A DNA stretch of 64,000 nt from Alphaproteobacteria bacterium LSUCC0396 (GTDB lineage Bacteria; Pseudomonadota; Alphaproteobacteria; Puniceispirillales; Puniceispirillaceae): NCBI GenBank assembly GCA_041228345.1, contig CP166131.1, positions 2,473,001-2,537,000 of the forward strand, given 5' to 3'. This document shows, in pieces, positions 1-8,938 of this stretch. Below the pieces are notes generated by a model, which was given only the letters and a program-made list of their open reading frames with translations, was not told the DNA's origin and did not search any database. Position numbers and translations under genes: made by a program. Each line of letters begins with the position of its first letter. Positions within the stretch are counted from its first letter, which is position 1.

Positions 1-78
1 TACAAGCGTTTGCGTTCATTCGAGGCGATACTGCAGGGGCAAGATATGCCGCACTGGGAAAATCAGAAAATCGATTAA
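1..78 (+). CDS. C-terminal end of an unidentified protein (partial)
   Basis: The first 26 codons of the window are open in frame 1 and end with TAA at 76-78, so this is the tail of a gene that begins outside the window. The visible residues, YKRLRSFEAILQGQDMPHWE and then NQKID, are too few to name a family. It converges on hldE, and a strong hairpin lies between the two genes, which fits a real gene end here. Confidence 0.45.
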   Translation, partial: YKRLRSFEAILQGQDMPHWENQKID

Positions 79-115
79 TCGGACGGCAACTGTGCAATAT
101 TGATCACTGGAAAAG

Positions 116-148
116 GCGGCGCGCTTGGCAAAGGGCAGGGCGCGCCGC
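116..148. terminator. Hairpin terminator between convergent genes
   Basis: A perfect 9-bp GC stem (GCGGCGCGC at 116-124 pairing with GCGCGCCGC at 140-148) closes a loop of 15 bases. It is followed by CTTTCGTT on plus and by CCTTTTCC when read on minus. It lies between the partial plus-strand gene and minus-strand hldE, so it could end both transcripts. The U tracts are short, so termination strength is uncertain. Confidence 0.6.
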
Positions 149-171
149 TTTCGTTATGTCTTGACCACTCG

Positions 172-1611
172 TTATGTCTTGATCAATTTGCTGGTCGAAT
201 GCCCGTCTAATGTTGGGATGATCACGACCTTGCCGCCGCGTGCTGTCACAATATCGGCGCCAACAACCGCATCTGCTTGATAATCGCCGCCCTTAATGAT
301 GATATCTGGTTGTAGCGTTGCGATCAGATCATACGGCGTATCCTCGTCAAACACTGCTACAGCGTCGACAAAGGGCAATGCGGCAAGAACGGCGCTTCTA
401 ACCTCGGCTGGCTGATGGGGGCGCTCTGTGCCCTTTAGGCGGCGCAAAGACGCATCACCGTTCAACCCGATCACCAGCCTGTCAGCGGTTGTGGCCGCTT
501 TGGCTAATAGATAGATATGACCCGGATGCAATAAATCAAAACAGCCATTGGCAAAGGCGATTTTATCACCACCATCACGCCAGGTCGTGCATTGCGTGGC
601 AATTTCAGGCCAGTCAGTTGCAGGCGGTATACTGCCTAAATGTGCAAGAATCTCACCCGGTGCCACAATCGCGGTTCCGGATTTGCCAACGGCAACTCCG
701 GCGGCATGATTCGCAAGGCGCACCGCATCCTCAAGCGAAGCACCTGCGGCCAGTGCGCCGGCCACGCTTGCTACCACGGTATCACCAGCACCAGACACAT
801 CGAAAATATCACGCGCGCTCGCCGGATCGTGGAACTGGGTTCCATCGGGCTTGCTCAGCATCATGCCGCGCGAACTCAAGGTTGTCAGAACGCTGCCAAA
901 TCCCATATCTTTTGTAAGGTTGCTTGCCGCCTTGCCGATCGCTTCAATCGAGGTTAGCGCGTGTTTTGTGCTGTTTTGCAATTCAGCCAGATTGGGCGTT
1001 AATAAATCAACGCCGGCATAGGCCGAAACATCAGCTCGTTTCGGATCAGCGATGATTGTTTTACCGCTGGCTTTTGCCCCGCTTATGATTTCTGCCAGCA
1101 GTGATAGTGGCAAAGCCCCTTTGGCATAATCGGAGATCACCACCAGATCGGCGCCATCCATTGCAGCCAGCGCGCGGTTTAGAAACTCTTTAGCGGCGGC
1201 GGTATCAATATCATCGGTGATTTCATCATCGACGCGCAGAATCTGCTGGCCGCCAGCACGAAACCGTGTTTTTAGGCTGGTTGGCCTGCTGTCCAGTTCA
1301 ATCGAATCATAAAAAATTGCTGGATGAGCGGCCAATTCACCGGCTAAGTCGGCGCCCGCTGCATCAGTGCCGCAAACGCCAATTAAATGCACCCGCAGCC
1401 CTAATTGCGCCAGATTGCAGGCAACATTGGCAGCGCCCCCCGGCATTTGATGAACGCGGCTTTGACCAAGGACTGGCACTGGTGCTTCGGGCGAAATGCG
1501 TGTTACGGCGCCATCGACAAAACGGTCAAGCATCACGTCACCAAGAACAAGCACTGTTTTGGATTGCATCGCGCAGATAAGCTTTGCAGCGTTGGCAATG
1601 TTAACGTTCAT
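172..1611 (-). CDS. hldE: Bifunctional heptose-7-phosphate kinase / heptose-1-phosphate adenylyltransferase HldE
   Basis: Makes ADP-heptose for the LPS inner core in the cytoplasm. It phosphorylates D-glycero-beta-D-manno-heptose 7-phosphate at C1 and later adenylylates heptose 1-phosphate. The 479 residues show both halves. The PfkB/ribokinase kinase domain covers about 17-315, with the GAGD motif holding the catalytic Asp at 274-277. The nucleotidyltransferase domain covers about 350-479, starting FANGCFDLLHPGH (HPGH at 362-365) and ending near GHSTSK. Length and order match the fused family. It lies 45 nt downstream of glmU on the same strand, so the two envelope-sugar genes may be cotranscribed. 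The last codons are part of an 18-bp tandem duplication reaching past the stop (151-186). Identification is firm. Confidence 0.96.
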   Translation of the reverse strand: MNVNIANAAKLICAMQSKTVLVLGDVMLDRFVDGAVTRISPEAPVPVLGQSRVHQMPGGAANVACNLAQLGLRVHLIGVCGTDAAGADLAGELAAHPAIFYDSIELDSRPTSLKTRFRAGGQQILRVDDEITDDIDTAAAKEFLNRALAAMDGADLVVISDYAKGALPLSLLAEIISGAKASGKTIIADPKRADVSAYAGVDLLTPNLAELQNSTKHALTSIEAIGKAASNLTKDMGFGSVLTTLSSRGMMLSKPDGTQFHDPASARDIFDVSGAGDTVVASVAGALAAGASLEDAVRLANHAAGVAVGKSGTAIVAPGEILAHLGSIPPATDWPEIATQCTTWRDGGDKIAFANGCFDLLHPGHIYLLAKAATTADRLVIGLNGDASLRRLKGTERPHQPAEVRSAVLAALPFVDAVAVFDEDTPYDLIATLQPDIIIKGGDYQADAVVGADIVTARGGKVVIIPTLDGHSTSKLIKT

Positions 1612-1656
1612 ATAATCAAATTCACCTTTACAGTGGCTTATGAGTGGTCTGGACGG

Positions 1657-2985
1657 CTATTGCGGCTCATTACTGCGGATATGGCGATAGCGGGTTGCCG
1701 CATCATGGCGAACATCGAGCGCACTGCGCGTCGTGGCAATGGCGTTGCTGGGAACATCGGCGGTGATGGTACTGCCCGCCCCAATGATAGCGCCGGCGCC
1801 AATGCTGACCGGTGCAACAAGTGCTGTGTTTGAACCAATCGAGGCACCATCACCGATCAGCGTTTTAAATTTTCCAAAGCCATCATAATTACAGGTAATC
1901 GTGCCGGCACCGATATTTGCGTTGGCACCAATTGTCGTGTCGCCGATATAGGTCAGATGATTTGCCTTACTGCCAGCCCCGATATTTACCTTTTTGGTTT
2001 CAACAAAATTACCGATTTTTACACCCTCATCAGCATTGGTGCCGGGACGCAGCCGCGCATAAGGCCCAATGATGCAGCAGGCACCCAACGTCGCGCCTTC
2101 GATATGCGAAAAGGATTTGATTATACTGCCCTCGCCAATGACGCTGCCAGCACCAATCACCACATGCGGCTCGATAATAACATCACGGCCAAAGCTGACA
2201 TCGGCGCTCAGGAACACGGTTTCAGGGGCGTGTAGGGTGACGCCCTGTTCCATAGCTGACGCACGCAGCCGTTTTTGTAAAATGGTCTCGATATGGGCAA
2301 GGTCTTGGCGGCTGTTGACGCCAGCAATTTCGGCCTCATCAGTGGTCCGAAAGGTCACGTTAAGCCCTTGCGCATTGGCATGATGAACGATGTCGGTAAG
2401 GTAAATCTCGCCTTTCGCATTATCCGGAATGACCTTCTCAAGAAGATCAAACAGCAGCGGACAGCGCACCGCCATAACGCCGCCATTCACCAGCGTGACA
2501 GCGCGTTCGGCCTCAGTCGCATCATTATGTTCGACAATCCGGTCAAGCCGATGATTATCTGTTGTTATCAGCCTGCCATAACCGGCCGGATCCGATGCCT
2601 CAAACCCAAGAACCGCAATATCGGCGCCATCAGTAATTGCCGCGGCGAGGCTTGACAGCGTTTGCGCTGTCACCAGCGGTGTGTCGGCAAACATGATTAA
2701 GGCAATGCCGGAAAAACCGTCTAGGGTGCCGCGGGCGGACAGAACAGCGTGACCGGTTCCCATTGGCGGGTCTTGGACACAGCTATCATGACCATCAAGC
2801 CATTTGATAATCGCGTCCGATCCTTTTGGCAGAACGGTGATAATTTGGGTTGCTGATGCCGCTTTGGCTGCGTCAAGAGACCAGGCCAGCATCGGTCTTC
2901 CACCGACTTGATGAAGCGGCTTTGGTAATGAGGAATTAAGGCGTGTGCCTTTTCCAGCAGCAAGAATGATAGCAGCAATTTCCAT
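1657..2985 (-). CDS. glmU: Bifunctional UDP-N-acetylglucosamine pyrophosphorylase / glucosamine-1-phosphate acetyltransferase GlmU
   Basis: Acetylates glucosamine 1-phosphate and uridylylates it to UDP-GlcNAc, the precursor of peptidoglycan and lipid A. The ATG at 2985 gives 442 residues beginning MEIAAIILAAGKGTRL. An in-frame upstream start at 3021 would add 12 poorly conserved residues and is less likely. The uridyltransferase domain covers about 5-230 (LAAGKGTRL at 8-16; GTGHA at 76-80). The left-handed beta-helix acetyltransferase covers about 252-442, with hexapeptide repeats and the NHLTYIGD (342-349) and CNYDG (365-369) active-site stretches. It is divergent from glmS, which makes the substrate precursor, and upstream of hldE. 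Confidence 0.96.
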   Translation of the reverse strand: MEIAAIILAAGKGTRLNSSLPKPLHQVGGRPMLAWSLDAAKAASATQIITVLPKGSDAIIKWLDGHDSCVQDPPMGTGHAVLSARGTLDGFSGIALIMFADTPLVTAQTLSSLAAAITDGADIAVLGFEASDPAGYGRLITTDNHRLDRIVEHNDATEAERAVTLVNGGVMAVRCPLLFDLLEKVIPDNAKGEIYLTDIVHHANAQGLNVTFRTTDEAEIAGVNSRQDLAHIETILQKRLRASAMEQGVTLHAPETVFLSADVSFGRDVIIEPHVVIGAGSVIGEGSIIKSFSHIEGATLGACCIIGPYARLRPGTNADEGVKIGNFVETKKVNIGAGSKANHLTYIGDTTIGANANIGAGTITCNYDGFGKFKTLIGDGASIGSNTALVAPVSIGAGAIIGAGSTITADVPSNAIATTRSALDVRHDAATRYRHIRSNEPQ

Positions 2986-3239
2986 GGCAAATTTATAATC
3001 GCAAATACCGGTTAATGCCAAACATTTGCGTTATCGCTGTCCGCTTTTCCGCTCAAAATCGGAGAAAACACAAAAAAAACCTGTTCCTGCCTTTCAATCC
3101 TGTCAAAATATATCTATCACAATGCGAGAAAAGATCAGATACTAGGCGGTGGTTAAAGCGGTTAACCTCGCAGCATTAACAGGCTGGCGTAACCCTGCGC
3201 CATTTATACCGACGGTGCGATAATGAAAGAGGCGATCTA

Positions 3240-5060
3240 ATGTGCGGAATTGTTGGCGCAGTTGGGCATAAACAATGTAGTGAGGTGCTTCTTGATGCGC
3301 TGAAACGTCTTGAATATCGCGGCTATGACAGTTCGGGCATCGTAACGATTAATGAGGGGGTGATCGCGCTAAAACGTGCGGTTGGCAAACTGGTAAATCT
3401 CGACAAGGCGCTGAGGGCATCGCCGCTGATGGGCGATGTCGGGATTGGTCACACGCGCTGGGCCACCCATGGCGGTGTTTCAACCGAAAATGCGCACCCG
3501 CATGTGGCCGCTGGCCGGGTTGCGATTGTGCATAATGGCATTATTGAAAATCATCGCACCATTCGCAGCCGCCTTGAAGCGGTAGGGTATAAATTTTCCA
3601 GCGATACAGATTCTGAAGTTCTGGCACATTTGTTTGTCGAGGCACTGGATGCCGGGCTTGATCCGGCGGCGGCAACGCGCCAAGTGCTTGCTGAAATTGA
3701 TGGTGCCTATGCGTTTGCAATGATGTCGATCGACCATCCTGATATGCTGATTGTGGCGCGAAATGCCTCGCCACTAGCTCTCGGGATTGGTGATACGGCG
3801 TGTTATGTCGGGTCTGATGCGATTGCGCTATCGCACCTGACGCGCAAAGTTGTTTATCTCAAAGACCATGATTATGCGCTGGTTCGTGCCGATGGCGTGT
3901 CAGTCTATCAGGCTGATGGGGTGCCGGTGAACCGCGAGGCAGTAATTGTCTCGGCAAGCCCGGGTCTGGTCGATAAGGGCGGCTATCGTCATTACATGGA
4001 AAAGGAAATCCATGAACAGCCTGACGCTATTGCCCATTCGCTGGCGGCAATGACGGATGAGTCTGGCAGGTTAACGGCACAGATGAGCGATGATGAGCTG
4101 CGGTCGATTGACGGCATCGTCATGGTTGCGGCTGGCACCAGCCATTACGCATCACAGATTGCCCGCTATTGGATTGAGTCGCTGGCCGGTGTGCCGGTGG
4201 CCTGCGAGGTGGCATCGGAATATCATTATCGCCAACCGGCAACAGCCCCTTTTGATACAGCGATTGCGATTTCCCAATCTGGTGAAAGCCTCGATACAAT
4301 GATGGCGATGCGCCACGCGGCCAAATCTGGGTTGAAAACCATCGGATTGGTGAATGTGCCAGACAGCACGATTGCGCGTGAAGCCGATGCGGTTTTACCG
4401 ACGCGGGCAGGGCCGGAAATTGGTGTTGCCAGCACCAAGGCCTTTACCGCGCAATTAACCGTTTTAATATGTTTTGCGGTGGCGCTAGCCCGGGCCAAGG
4501 GACAGATTGATACCGCCAGAGCTGAGGCTATTCACTCCGAAATTCAGGGTCTGCCCGGGCTGGTTGGCAAGGCGCTCGGACTGTTTGATTCGATCCGTCC
4601 GGTTGCACATCAGTTATCGCAGGCAAAATCGGCGTTGTATTTGGGGCGTGGCGCGCTGTATCCGCTGGCGCTTGAGGGGGCGTTAAAGCTGAAGGAGCTT
4701 AGCTATATTCACGCCGAGGGGTTTGCCTCTGGCGAGATGAAGCATGGCCCGATTGCGCTGATCGAAGACGGCTTGCCAGTCGTTGCGCTACTGGCGGCTG
4801 ATACGGTGATGACAAAGGCCAGCAGCAACCTTCACGAGGCCAGTGCACGCGGCGGCAAAATCATCCTTTTATCCGAGGCGCGGGCTGCCGATGAGGTGGA
4901 TTACGCCAGCGCAGTTGTGACTGTGCCAAGTGTTGACCCGCTATTGGCGCCAATCCTGCTGGCGATACCGGCACAGATTCTGGCCTATTTAACCGCGGTT
5001 GAAAAAGGCACTGATGTCGATCAACCACGCAATCTGGCAAAATCCGTGACAGTGGAATAG
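3240..5060 (+). CDS. glmS: Glutamine-fructose-6-phosphate aminotransferase (isomerizing) GlmS
   Basis: Converts fructose 6-phosphate and glutamine to glucosamine 6-phosphate, the first committed step to UDP-GlcNAc. The 606 residues are normal for the family. The N-terminal class II glutaminase domain begins MCGIVG, with Cys2 as nucleophile and HTRWATHG at 71-78. Two SIS sugar-isomerase domains follow, with GTSHYAS at 299-305 and SQSGES at 345-350, and the C-terminal tail carries the conserved PRNLAKSVTVE. AGAGG about 8 nt before the ATG is a workable ribosome-binding site. The gene is divergent from glmU across a gap of about 250 bp. I see no glmS ribozyme-like element upstream. Confidence 0.97.
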   Translation: MCGIVGAVGHKQCSEVLLDALKRLEYRGYDSSGIVTINEGVIALKRAVGKLVNLDKALRASPLMGDVGIGHTRWATHGGVSTENAHPHVAAGRVAIVHNGIIENHRTIRSRLEAVGYKFSSDTDSEVLAHLFVEALDAGLDPAAATRQVLAEIDGAYAFAMMSIDHPDMLIVARNASPLALGIGDTACYVGSDAIALSHLTRKVVYLKDHDYALVRADGVSVYQADGVPVNREAVIVSASPGLVDKGGYRHYMEKEIHEQPDAIAHSLAAMTDESGRLTAQMSDDELRSIDGIVMVAAGTSHYASQIARYWIESLAGVPVACEVASEYHYRQPATAPFDTAIAISQSGESLDTMMAMRHAAKSGLKTIGLVNVPDSTIAREADAVLPTRAGPEIGVASTKAFTAQLTVLICFAVALARAKGQIDTARAEAIHSEIQGLPGLVGKALGLFDSIRPVAHQLSQAKSALYLGRGALYPLALEGALKLKELSYIHAEGFASGEMKHGPIALIEDGLPVVALLAADTVMTKASSNLHEASARGGKIILLSEARAADEVDYASAVVTVPSVDPLLAPILLAIPAQILAYLTAVEKGTDVDQPRNLAKSVTVE

Positions 5061-5244
5061 TTCCCAGCCTGCCGGCTTGCAGGTTACGCACCGCCTACAG
5101 GGCATGAAATGACGGCTATTTATGTCTTTTCGCTGCTGCAAAAGAAATATATTCTATGGGCACGGTGACAGTATATGCCCGGCTGTGAAACTGGGAAATT
5201 ACAGATAGCCGTTTTCGCAACGCCAATAATGTCAGAAGATTGAA

Positions 5245-5796
5245 ATGAGCGCATACGATACGATGCCAAACGACCTGCCGAGACCCGTTGATGATGGTGC
5301 TTGCGACCATTTGATCGGCACTAAACTTCCAAATATTGATTTAGTCGCAACTGATGGAAGCATTGTGAACTTGTCCGCGCAATCCAGAAAGACTGTTATT
5401 TATTGCTATCCCATGACCGGAAAACCCGGCGTTCCGTTGCCAGACGGTTGGGATGAAATCCCCGGTGCTCGTGGTTGCACGCCGCAGAGCTGTTCATTCA
5501 GAGACCACCATGCTGAATTATCCGCTTTGGGTGCCGATGTTTTTGGCTTGAGCACACAGAATACCGAATATCAGCAAGAGATGGCGGAACGGCTTCACCT
5601 ACCATTTTTGGTTCTAAGCGACGCCAATTTTAAGTTCTGTGAAGCGATGACACTTCCAACTTTTGAGGTTAACGGTGTGCGCTTGTTGAAAAGAGTTACA
5701 ATGATTGCTGATAATAATGAAGTGGTTAGCGTCCATTATCCTGTGTTTCCAAGTGATGGAGACGCCGCATGGGTGATTGAGCAGCTGTCGTATTGA
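5245..5796 (+). CDS. Peroxiredoxin of the AhpC/TSA (BCP/PrxQ-like) type
   Basis: A 183-residue thioredoxin-fold peroxidase, probably reducing peroxides in the cytoplasm. The residues around 53-90 read YCYPMTGKPG, then a loop, then GARGCTPQSCSFRD. This matches the bacterioferritin-comigratory/PrxQ pattern with the peroxidatic Cys at 78 and a candidate resolving Cys at 83. The loop between the PMTGKPG strand and the Cys motif is longer than in classical BCP. It stands alone, with glmS upstream on the same strand and a GNAT gene convergent downstream. The start is ATG at 5245; another Met at residue 7 is possible. The reductant is not evident from context. Confidence 0.8.
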   Translation: MSAYDTMPNDLPRPVDDGACDHLIGTKLPNIDLVATDGSIVNLSAQSRKTVIYCYPMTGKPGVPLPDGWDEIPGARGCTPQSCSFRDHHAELSALGADVFGLSTQNTEYQQEMAERLHLPFLVLSDANFKFCEAMTLPTFEVNGVRLLKRVTMIADNNEVVSVHYPVFPSDGDAAWVIEQLSY

Positions 5797-5828
5797 CATA
5801 AAATGCCGGATCAACGCCCCATCTGGCA

Positions 5829-6275
5829 CTAGCAATCAATGTCCATCTCATACATCGCCCAGTTTGTTTTTGTGGCAATTTTGTCATAAAGCGCGCGGGC
5901 ACGATAATTATCGTCTCGTGTAATCCACCGGATTTTTGCCCATTCCTGTTTTTTGCCAATCGCCTTTAACGCGTCCAATAGCAATTTTGCTGCGTCACTG
6001 CCTCTGTCTTGAGGCCTTACCACCAAATCATCCAGAAACCCCAGATATGCGCCCCTTAACGGGCTTGGCATCGCGCGGTAATGCGCAAGGCCGATCAAAC
6101 AGCCCCTATCCTCTGCCACAATGCCGGTTAATGGGTGGTTTACATCCATCAGCCACGCCCATGTTTTTGCAATGCCATCATCGGTTAGATCTAGGTCGTA
6201 ATGTTCAGCGTAAAAGCGGTAAACATCCAACCAATCATCAAAATCCCTCTCATTCAAAGCGCGAATTAATGTCAT
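5829..6275 (-). CDS. GNAT family N-acetyltransferase
   Basis: A 148-residue protein with the GNAT layout: an N-terminal RALNERDFDDWLDVYRFY helix region, the beta4 strand LGFLDDLVVRPQDRGSDAAK carrying the acetyl-CoA binding loop, and a C-terminal ARALYDKIATKTNW segment typical of the last helix and strand. It probably acetylates a small molecule or an amino group, but the substrate cannot be read from sequence. It is convergent with the peroxiredoxin gene and transcribed away from the repeat-bearing spacer at 6276-6613. Confidence 0.8.
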   Translation of the reverse strand: MTLIRALNERDFDDWLDVYRFYAEHYDLDLTDDGIAKTWAWLMDVNHPLTGIVAEDRGCLIGLAHYRAMPSPLRGAYLGFLDDLVVRPQDRGSDAAKLLLDALKAIGKKQEWAKIRWITRDDNYRARALYDKIATKTNWAMYEMDIDC

Positions 6276-6613
6276 TCTGCGGTCTCCATAAAGTATAGTC
6301 CTTAAAAAAGAATTTCCACGGCCTCAATTTCCACGGCCTCTTGGCCTTTTTATGCTGTTTTACCATTTCTTTAGCCGATTTGTTGAACGATTATTTGGTT
6401 GCCCGCGCAATGTCTGTGTGACGAGGCCAGTGCGACGAGGCCAGTGCGACGAGGCCAGTGCGACGAGGCCAGTGCGACGAGACCAGTGTTTGCGGACGCC
6501 GGAAAGAGGCGTGAATGATTAGCTTAAGCATGGTATAGAGGATAGGATGAAACTATCAATTACATCCCGCGCCCTTTTTTCATGCGCTCATTCCCGATGA
6601 TCAGGTCGTCTCG
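6276..6613. other. 338-bp intergenic region with two short tandem arrays
   Basis: No convincing gene is present. The spacer separates two divergent genes. It holds a perfect 15-bp duplication (AATTTCCACGGCCTC at 6311-6325 and 6326-6340) and a five-copy 14-bp array at 6418-6487. The promoters of both flanking genes must lie here, but I could not identify clear -35/-10 pairs. Confidence 0.6.
6418..6487. repeat. 14-bp tandem array, 5 copies
   Basis: The unit GCGACGAGGCCAGT is repeated head to tail five times. Only the first copy (GTGACGAGGCCAGT) and the last (GCGACGAGACCAGT) differ, by one base each. There are no spacers, so it is not CRISPR. The near-identity of the copies suggests recent slippage expansion. 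Confidence 0.9.
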
Positions 6614-7501
6614 ATGAAAAACAAAGATTGGGCTTTGGTCATATCTCTTGGTGTTTTGTGGGGGATGAGCTTTGTCTTTGTTGAATTGCTTTTGGCCTAT
6701 CTTTGCCCGTTTATGATCGTCTATCTAAGGGTGGCAATTGGGGCGCTGTTCTTGCTGGCTTTTGTTGTGATTAAGCGCGTGCCTTTCGAATTTACGACAA
6801 GAAATATTTTCAACCTGTCTGTCATGGCATTGTTGAACAATGTTATTCCGTTTCTGTTGATCACCGTTGGCCAGCAAACAACAACTGGCGGGCTTGCGTC
6901 CATTTTGAATGCAAATACATCCTTTGTGACGATAATGTTGGCGGCTTTTTTATTGCCGCATGAAACATTAACGCTAAACCGCGTTGTCGGGGCATTGATA
7001 GGCGTTGCGGGTGTTGTGGTGGCAATTGGATATCAGTCTGTTTTCCAAATATATGATGGAACGATTGGGAAATATCTCATTCTATTGGCGACAGTGTCAT
7101 ATGCGTTTGCCGGTATCTGGGGGAAATGGCGGTTGGCGAGCATGCCGCCAATGATTGCGGCAACCGGTATGCTGACGATGAGCGCTGTTATCCTATCGCC
7201 CTATGCTTTCAATTGGCATTTTGATGAATTTGCACTATTGGATTGGCGCCTTATTCAATATTCGGTTGCATTTGCTTTGTTATGTTCGGTGATGGCCTAT
7301 TTTCTCTATTTTAAAATTCTTGAGAGAACAGGCGCTGGAAACCTATTAATCTGCACGATTATTATCCCGCCATCATCAATTCTGGCGAATTCTGTGTTAT
7401 TTGGTGAGACTGTTACCGTCAATGAAGTGGCAGGTTTGCTGATTATCACCATTGGGCTTATTGTTCTGGATGAAAGATTAATAGGTAAAATATTGAAATA
7501 A
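6614..7501 (+). CDS. DMT-superfamily (EamA) transporter
   Basis: An inner-membrane carrier of 295 residues made almost wholly of hydrophobic segments in two tandem EamA repeats (about 5-140 and 150-290), giving the usual ten helices. It begins MKNKDWALVISLGVLWGMSF, a typical first helix. Family members export metabolites or amino acids; the substrate here is unknown. It is preceded by a repeat-rich spacer and followed by an AT-rich gap, and no operon partner is apparent. A second, distinct DMT gene lies at 20653. Confidence 0.88.
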   Translation: MKNKDWALVISLGVLWGMSFVFVELLLAYLCPFMIVYLRVAIGALFLLAFVVIKRVPFEFTTRNIFNLSVMALLNNVIPFLLITVGQQTTTGGLASILNANTSFVTIMLAAFLLPHETLTLNRVVGALIGVAGVVVAIGYQSVFQIYDGTIGKYLILLATVSYAFAGIWGKWRLASMPPMIAATGMLTMSAVILSPYAFNWHFDEFALLDWRLIQYSVAFALLCSVMAYFLYFKILERTGAGNLLICTIIIPPSSILANSVLFGETVTVNEVAGLLIITIGLIVLDERLIGKILK

Positions 7502-7669
7502 ATATAAATTTTTTATAAATGAAAATTTTATTTCCATATGTTAACTAAAAATTAGTTTAAAATTAATAAATAAAATAAAAACAATATTTTGAAAGTAATT
7601 TTTTTGAATCATGATGCCTAACGGGAAATGCCTAAATTACCGTGTATTGACTACTTCAAGGGAGAGGCG

Positions 7670-8212
7670 ATGCCGCGTCAGACGTTAGCCAGTGGCCTTG
7701 ATCCGCAAATTGGCGAGCAATGCCGTATTCTGGTGCTTGGCAGCATGCCCGGAACCCTGTCATTGCGTGCGGTCGAATATTATGCAAATCCCCGCAATTT
7801 ATTCTGGGACTGTGTCGAAACGGCATTTGGGATTGACCGAGATCTGCCCTATCAAGCGCGGCTGTCTGCCCTTTATCGCGTCAATGTCGGCTTGTGGGAT
7901 GTGCTGGCCACCTGCAGCCGCCATGCATCATCTGATGCGACGATACGAGGCGCGCAATGCAATGATTTTGTGCACTTATTGAAAACCCAGCCGCAGATTG
8001 AAAGAATTTGCCTGAATGGCAGTACCGCGTTCAATTACTGGCAGCGGCTTGTGATGCCCAGCTTTGGTGACGCGCCACCAAATACTGGCCTTGGCATAAA
8101 TACTGGCCTCGGCGAAATTGAAATCATCCATCTGCCATCCACATCGCCGGCAAACGCGGGAATGGCGCGCGCGGTCAAGATTGACGCATGGTGCGCCGCC
8201 CTGACCCGTTAA
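7670..8212 (+). CDS. DNA glycosylase of the uracil-DNA-glycosylase superfamily, hypoxanthine-DNA-glycosylase-like
   Basis: Probably excises deaminated purines (deoxyinosine) in base excision repair. From the ATG at 7670 the protein has 180 residues. GGGAGAGG stands just upstream of this start, whereas the in-frame ATG at 7628 has no such site. The early segment RILVLGSMPG (19-28), YYANPRNLFW (37-46) and the late LPSTSPANAG follow the pattern of the hypoxanthine-DNA glycosylase branch (family 6) of the superfamily. The stop codon falls inside the first unit of a 15-bp tandem array that runs on for 155 bp. Substrate preference is inferred from family resemblance only. Confidence 0.78.
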   Translation: MPRQTLASGLDPQIGEQCRILVLGSMPGTLSLRAVEYYANPRNLFWDCVETAFGIDRDLPYQARLSALYRVNVGLWDVLATCSRHASSDATIRGAQCNDFVHLLKTQPQIERICLNGSTAFNYWQRLVMPSFGDAPPNTGLGINTGLGEIEIIHLPSTSPANAGMARAVKIDAWCAALTR

Positions 8213-8367
8213 TATCTGACCCGTTGACACCCGACCCTTTGATACCCGACCCGTTGATACCCGACCCTTTGATACCCGACCCGTTGATACCCGACCCGTT
8301 GATACCCGACCCGTTGATACCCGACTGGTTGATACCCGACTGGTTGATACCCGACCGGTTGAAAATT
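8203..8367. repeat. 15-bp tandem array, 11 units, starting in the glycosylase gene
   Basis: Eleven head-to-tail 15-bp units of the form GACCCGTTGATACCC. Unit 1 contains the last codons and stop of the glycosylase gene (TAA at 8210-8212). Some units are GACCCTTTGATACCC, alternating with the main form; units 9 and 10 are GACTGGTTGATACCC; the last is degenerate. Because 15 is a multiple of 3, both strands stay open and give false repeat ORFs (LIPDP on plus, STGRV-like on minus). Confidence 0.95.
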
Positions 8368-8493
8368 TTGATGCTTTGAGTTGCGGATTAAAAGCTGATA
8401 TCACACAAATGATCTGGGGCGAAAATGACGGTATAAATCTAATCAGATATCGCTGTTCTCGCCGAATGATTATTAATTTCTGGGGTAAGGCTT

Positions 8494-8922
8494 ATGTCTG
8501 AATTGATTATTTCTGATTTTTTGGATGATCAGAGTGAGGCGGTCATCGCGCTGTGGCAGCGTTGCGGCCTAACCCGTAGCTGGAACAATCCGGCGATTGA
8601 TATCATTCGGAAAAACACTGATAAAAACGGAAAATTTCTGGTTGGTCATGTTGCGCACCGCCTGATTGCTTCGGTCATGATTGGCTATGATGGGCATCGC
8701 GGCAGTATCAATTACCTTGCGATTGATCCGGATTATTCTGCGGTTGGTTATGGCAAGGCGATGATGGCCGAAGCAGACCGTTTTTTGATATCAATTGGCT
8801 GTCCAAAAATTAATTTATGCGTCCGGCAAGATAATGACCGTGTGGTGTCGTTTTATCAGCAGCTTGGTTATGCGATTGAGCCTGTTCACTTGCTTGGTAA
8901 GCGGCTGATCAAAGATGATTAG
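8494..8922 (+). CDS. ypeA: GNAT acetyltransferase, YpeA-like
   Basis: 142 residues, closely matching the E. coli YpeA pattern: VIALWQRCGLTRSWNNP near the N terminus, GYDGHRGSINYLAIDP in the middle, the acetyl-CoA loop SAVGYGKAMM, and CPKINLCVRQDNDRVVSFYQ followed by LGYA. The family is an uncharacterised cytoplasmic GNAT, so no substrate is assigned. It is followed after 16 nt by a LysE-type exporter on the same strand, so the two may be cotranscribed. Confidence 0.85.
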   Translation: MSELIISDFLDDQSEAVIALWQRCGLTRSWNNPAIDIIRKNTDKNGKFLVGHVAHRLIASVMIGYDGHRGSINYLAIDPDYSAVGYGKAMMAEADRFLISIGCPKINLCVRQDNDRVVSFYQQLGYAIEPVHLLGKRLIKDD

Positions 8923-8938
8923 CGTGGCAATTAGATAA

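Noticed and set aside
3022-3239. glmS ribozyme upstream of glmS
   Set aside because: No matching fold or conserved core was seen, and this ribozyme is typical of Gram-positive bacteria.
5061-5090. Hairpin CCTGC-CGGCTT-GCAGG after glmS as a terminator
   Set aside because: Only about five strong pairs and no U tract on either strand, so I did not list it as a feature.
8203-8367. Possible CRISPR array
   Set aside because: Units are contiguous with no spacers, and no cas gene is near.
8188-8379. 63-residue plus-strand ORF of LIPDP repeats and a matching minus-strand repeat ORF
   Set aside because: Both are translations of the 15-bp tandem array, which stays open in all frames of that period. 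No ribosome-binding site or non-repetitive domain supports a gene.
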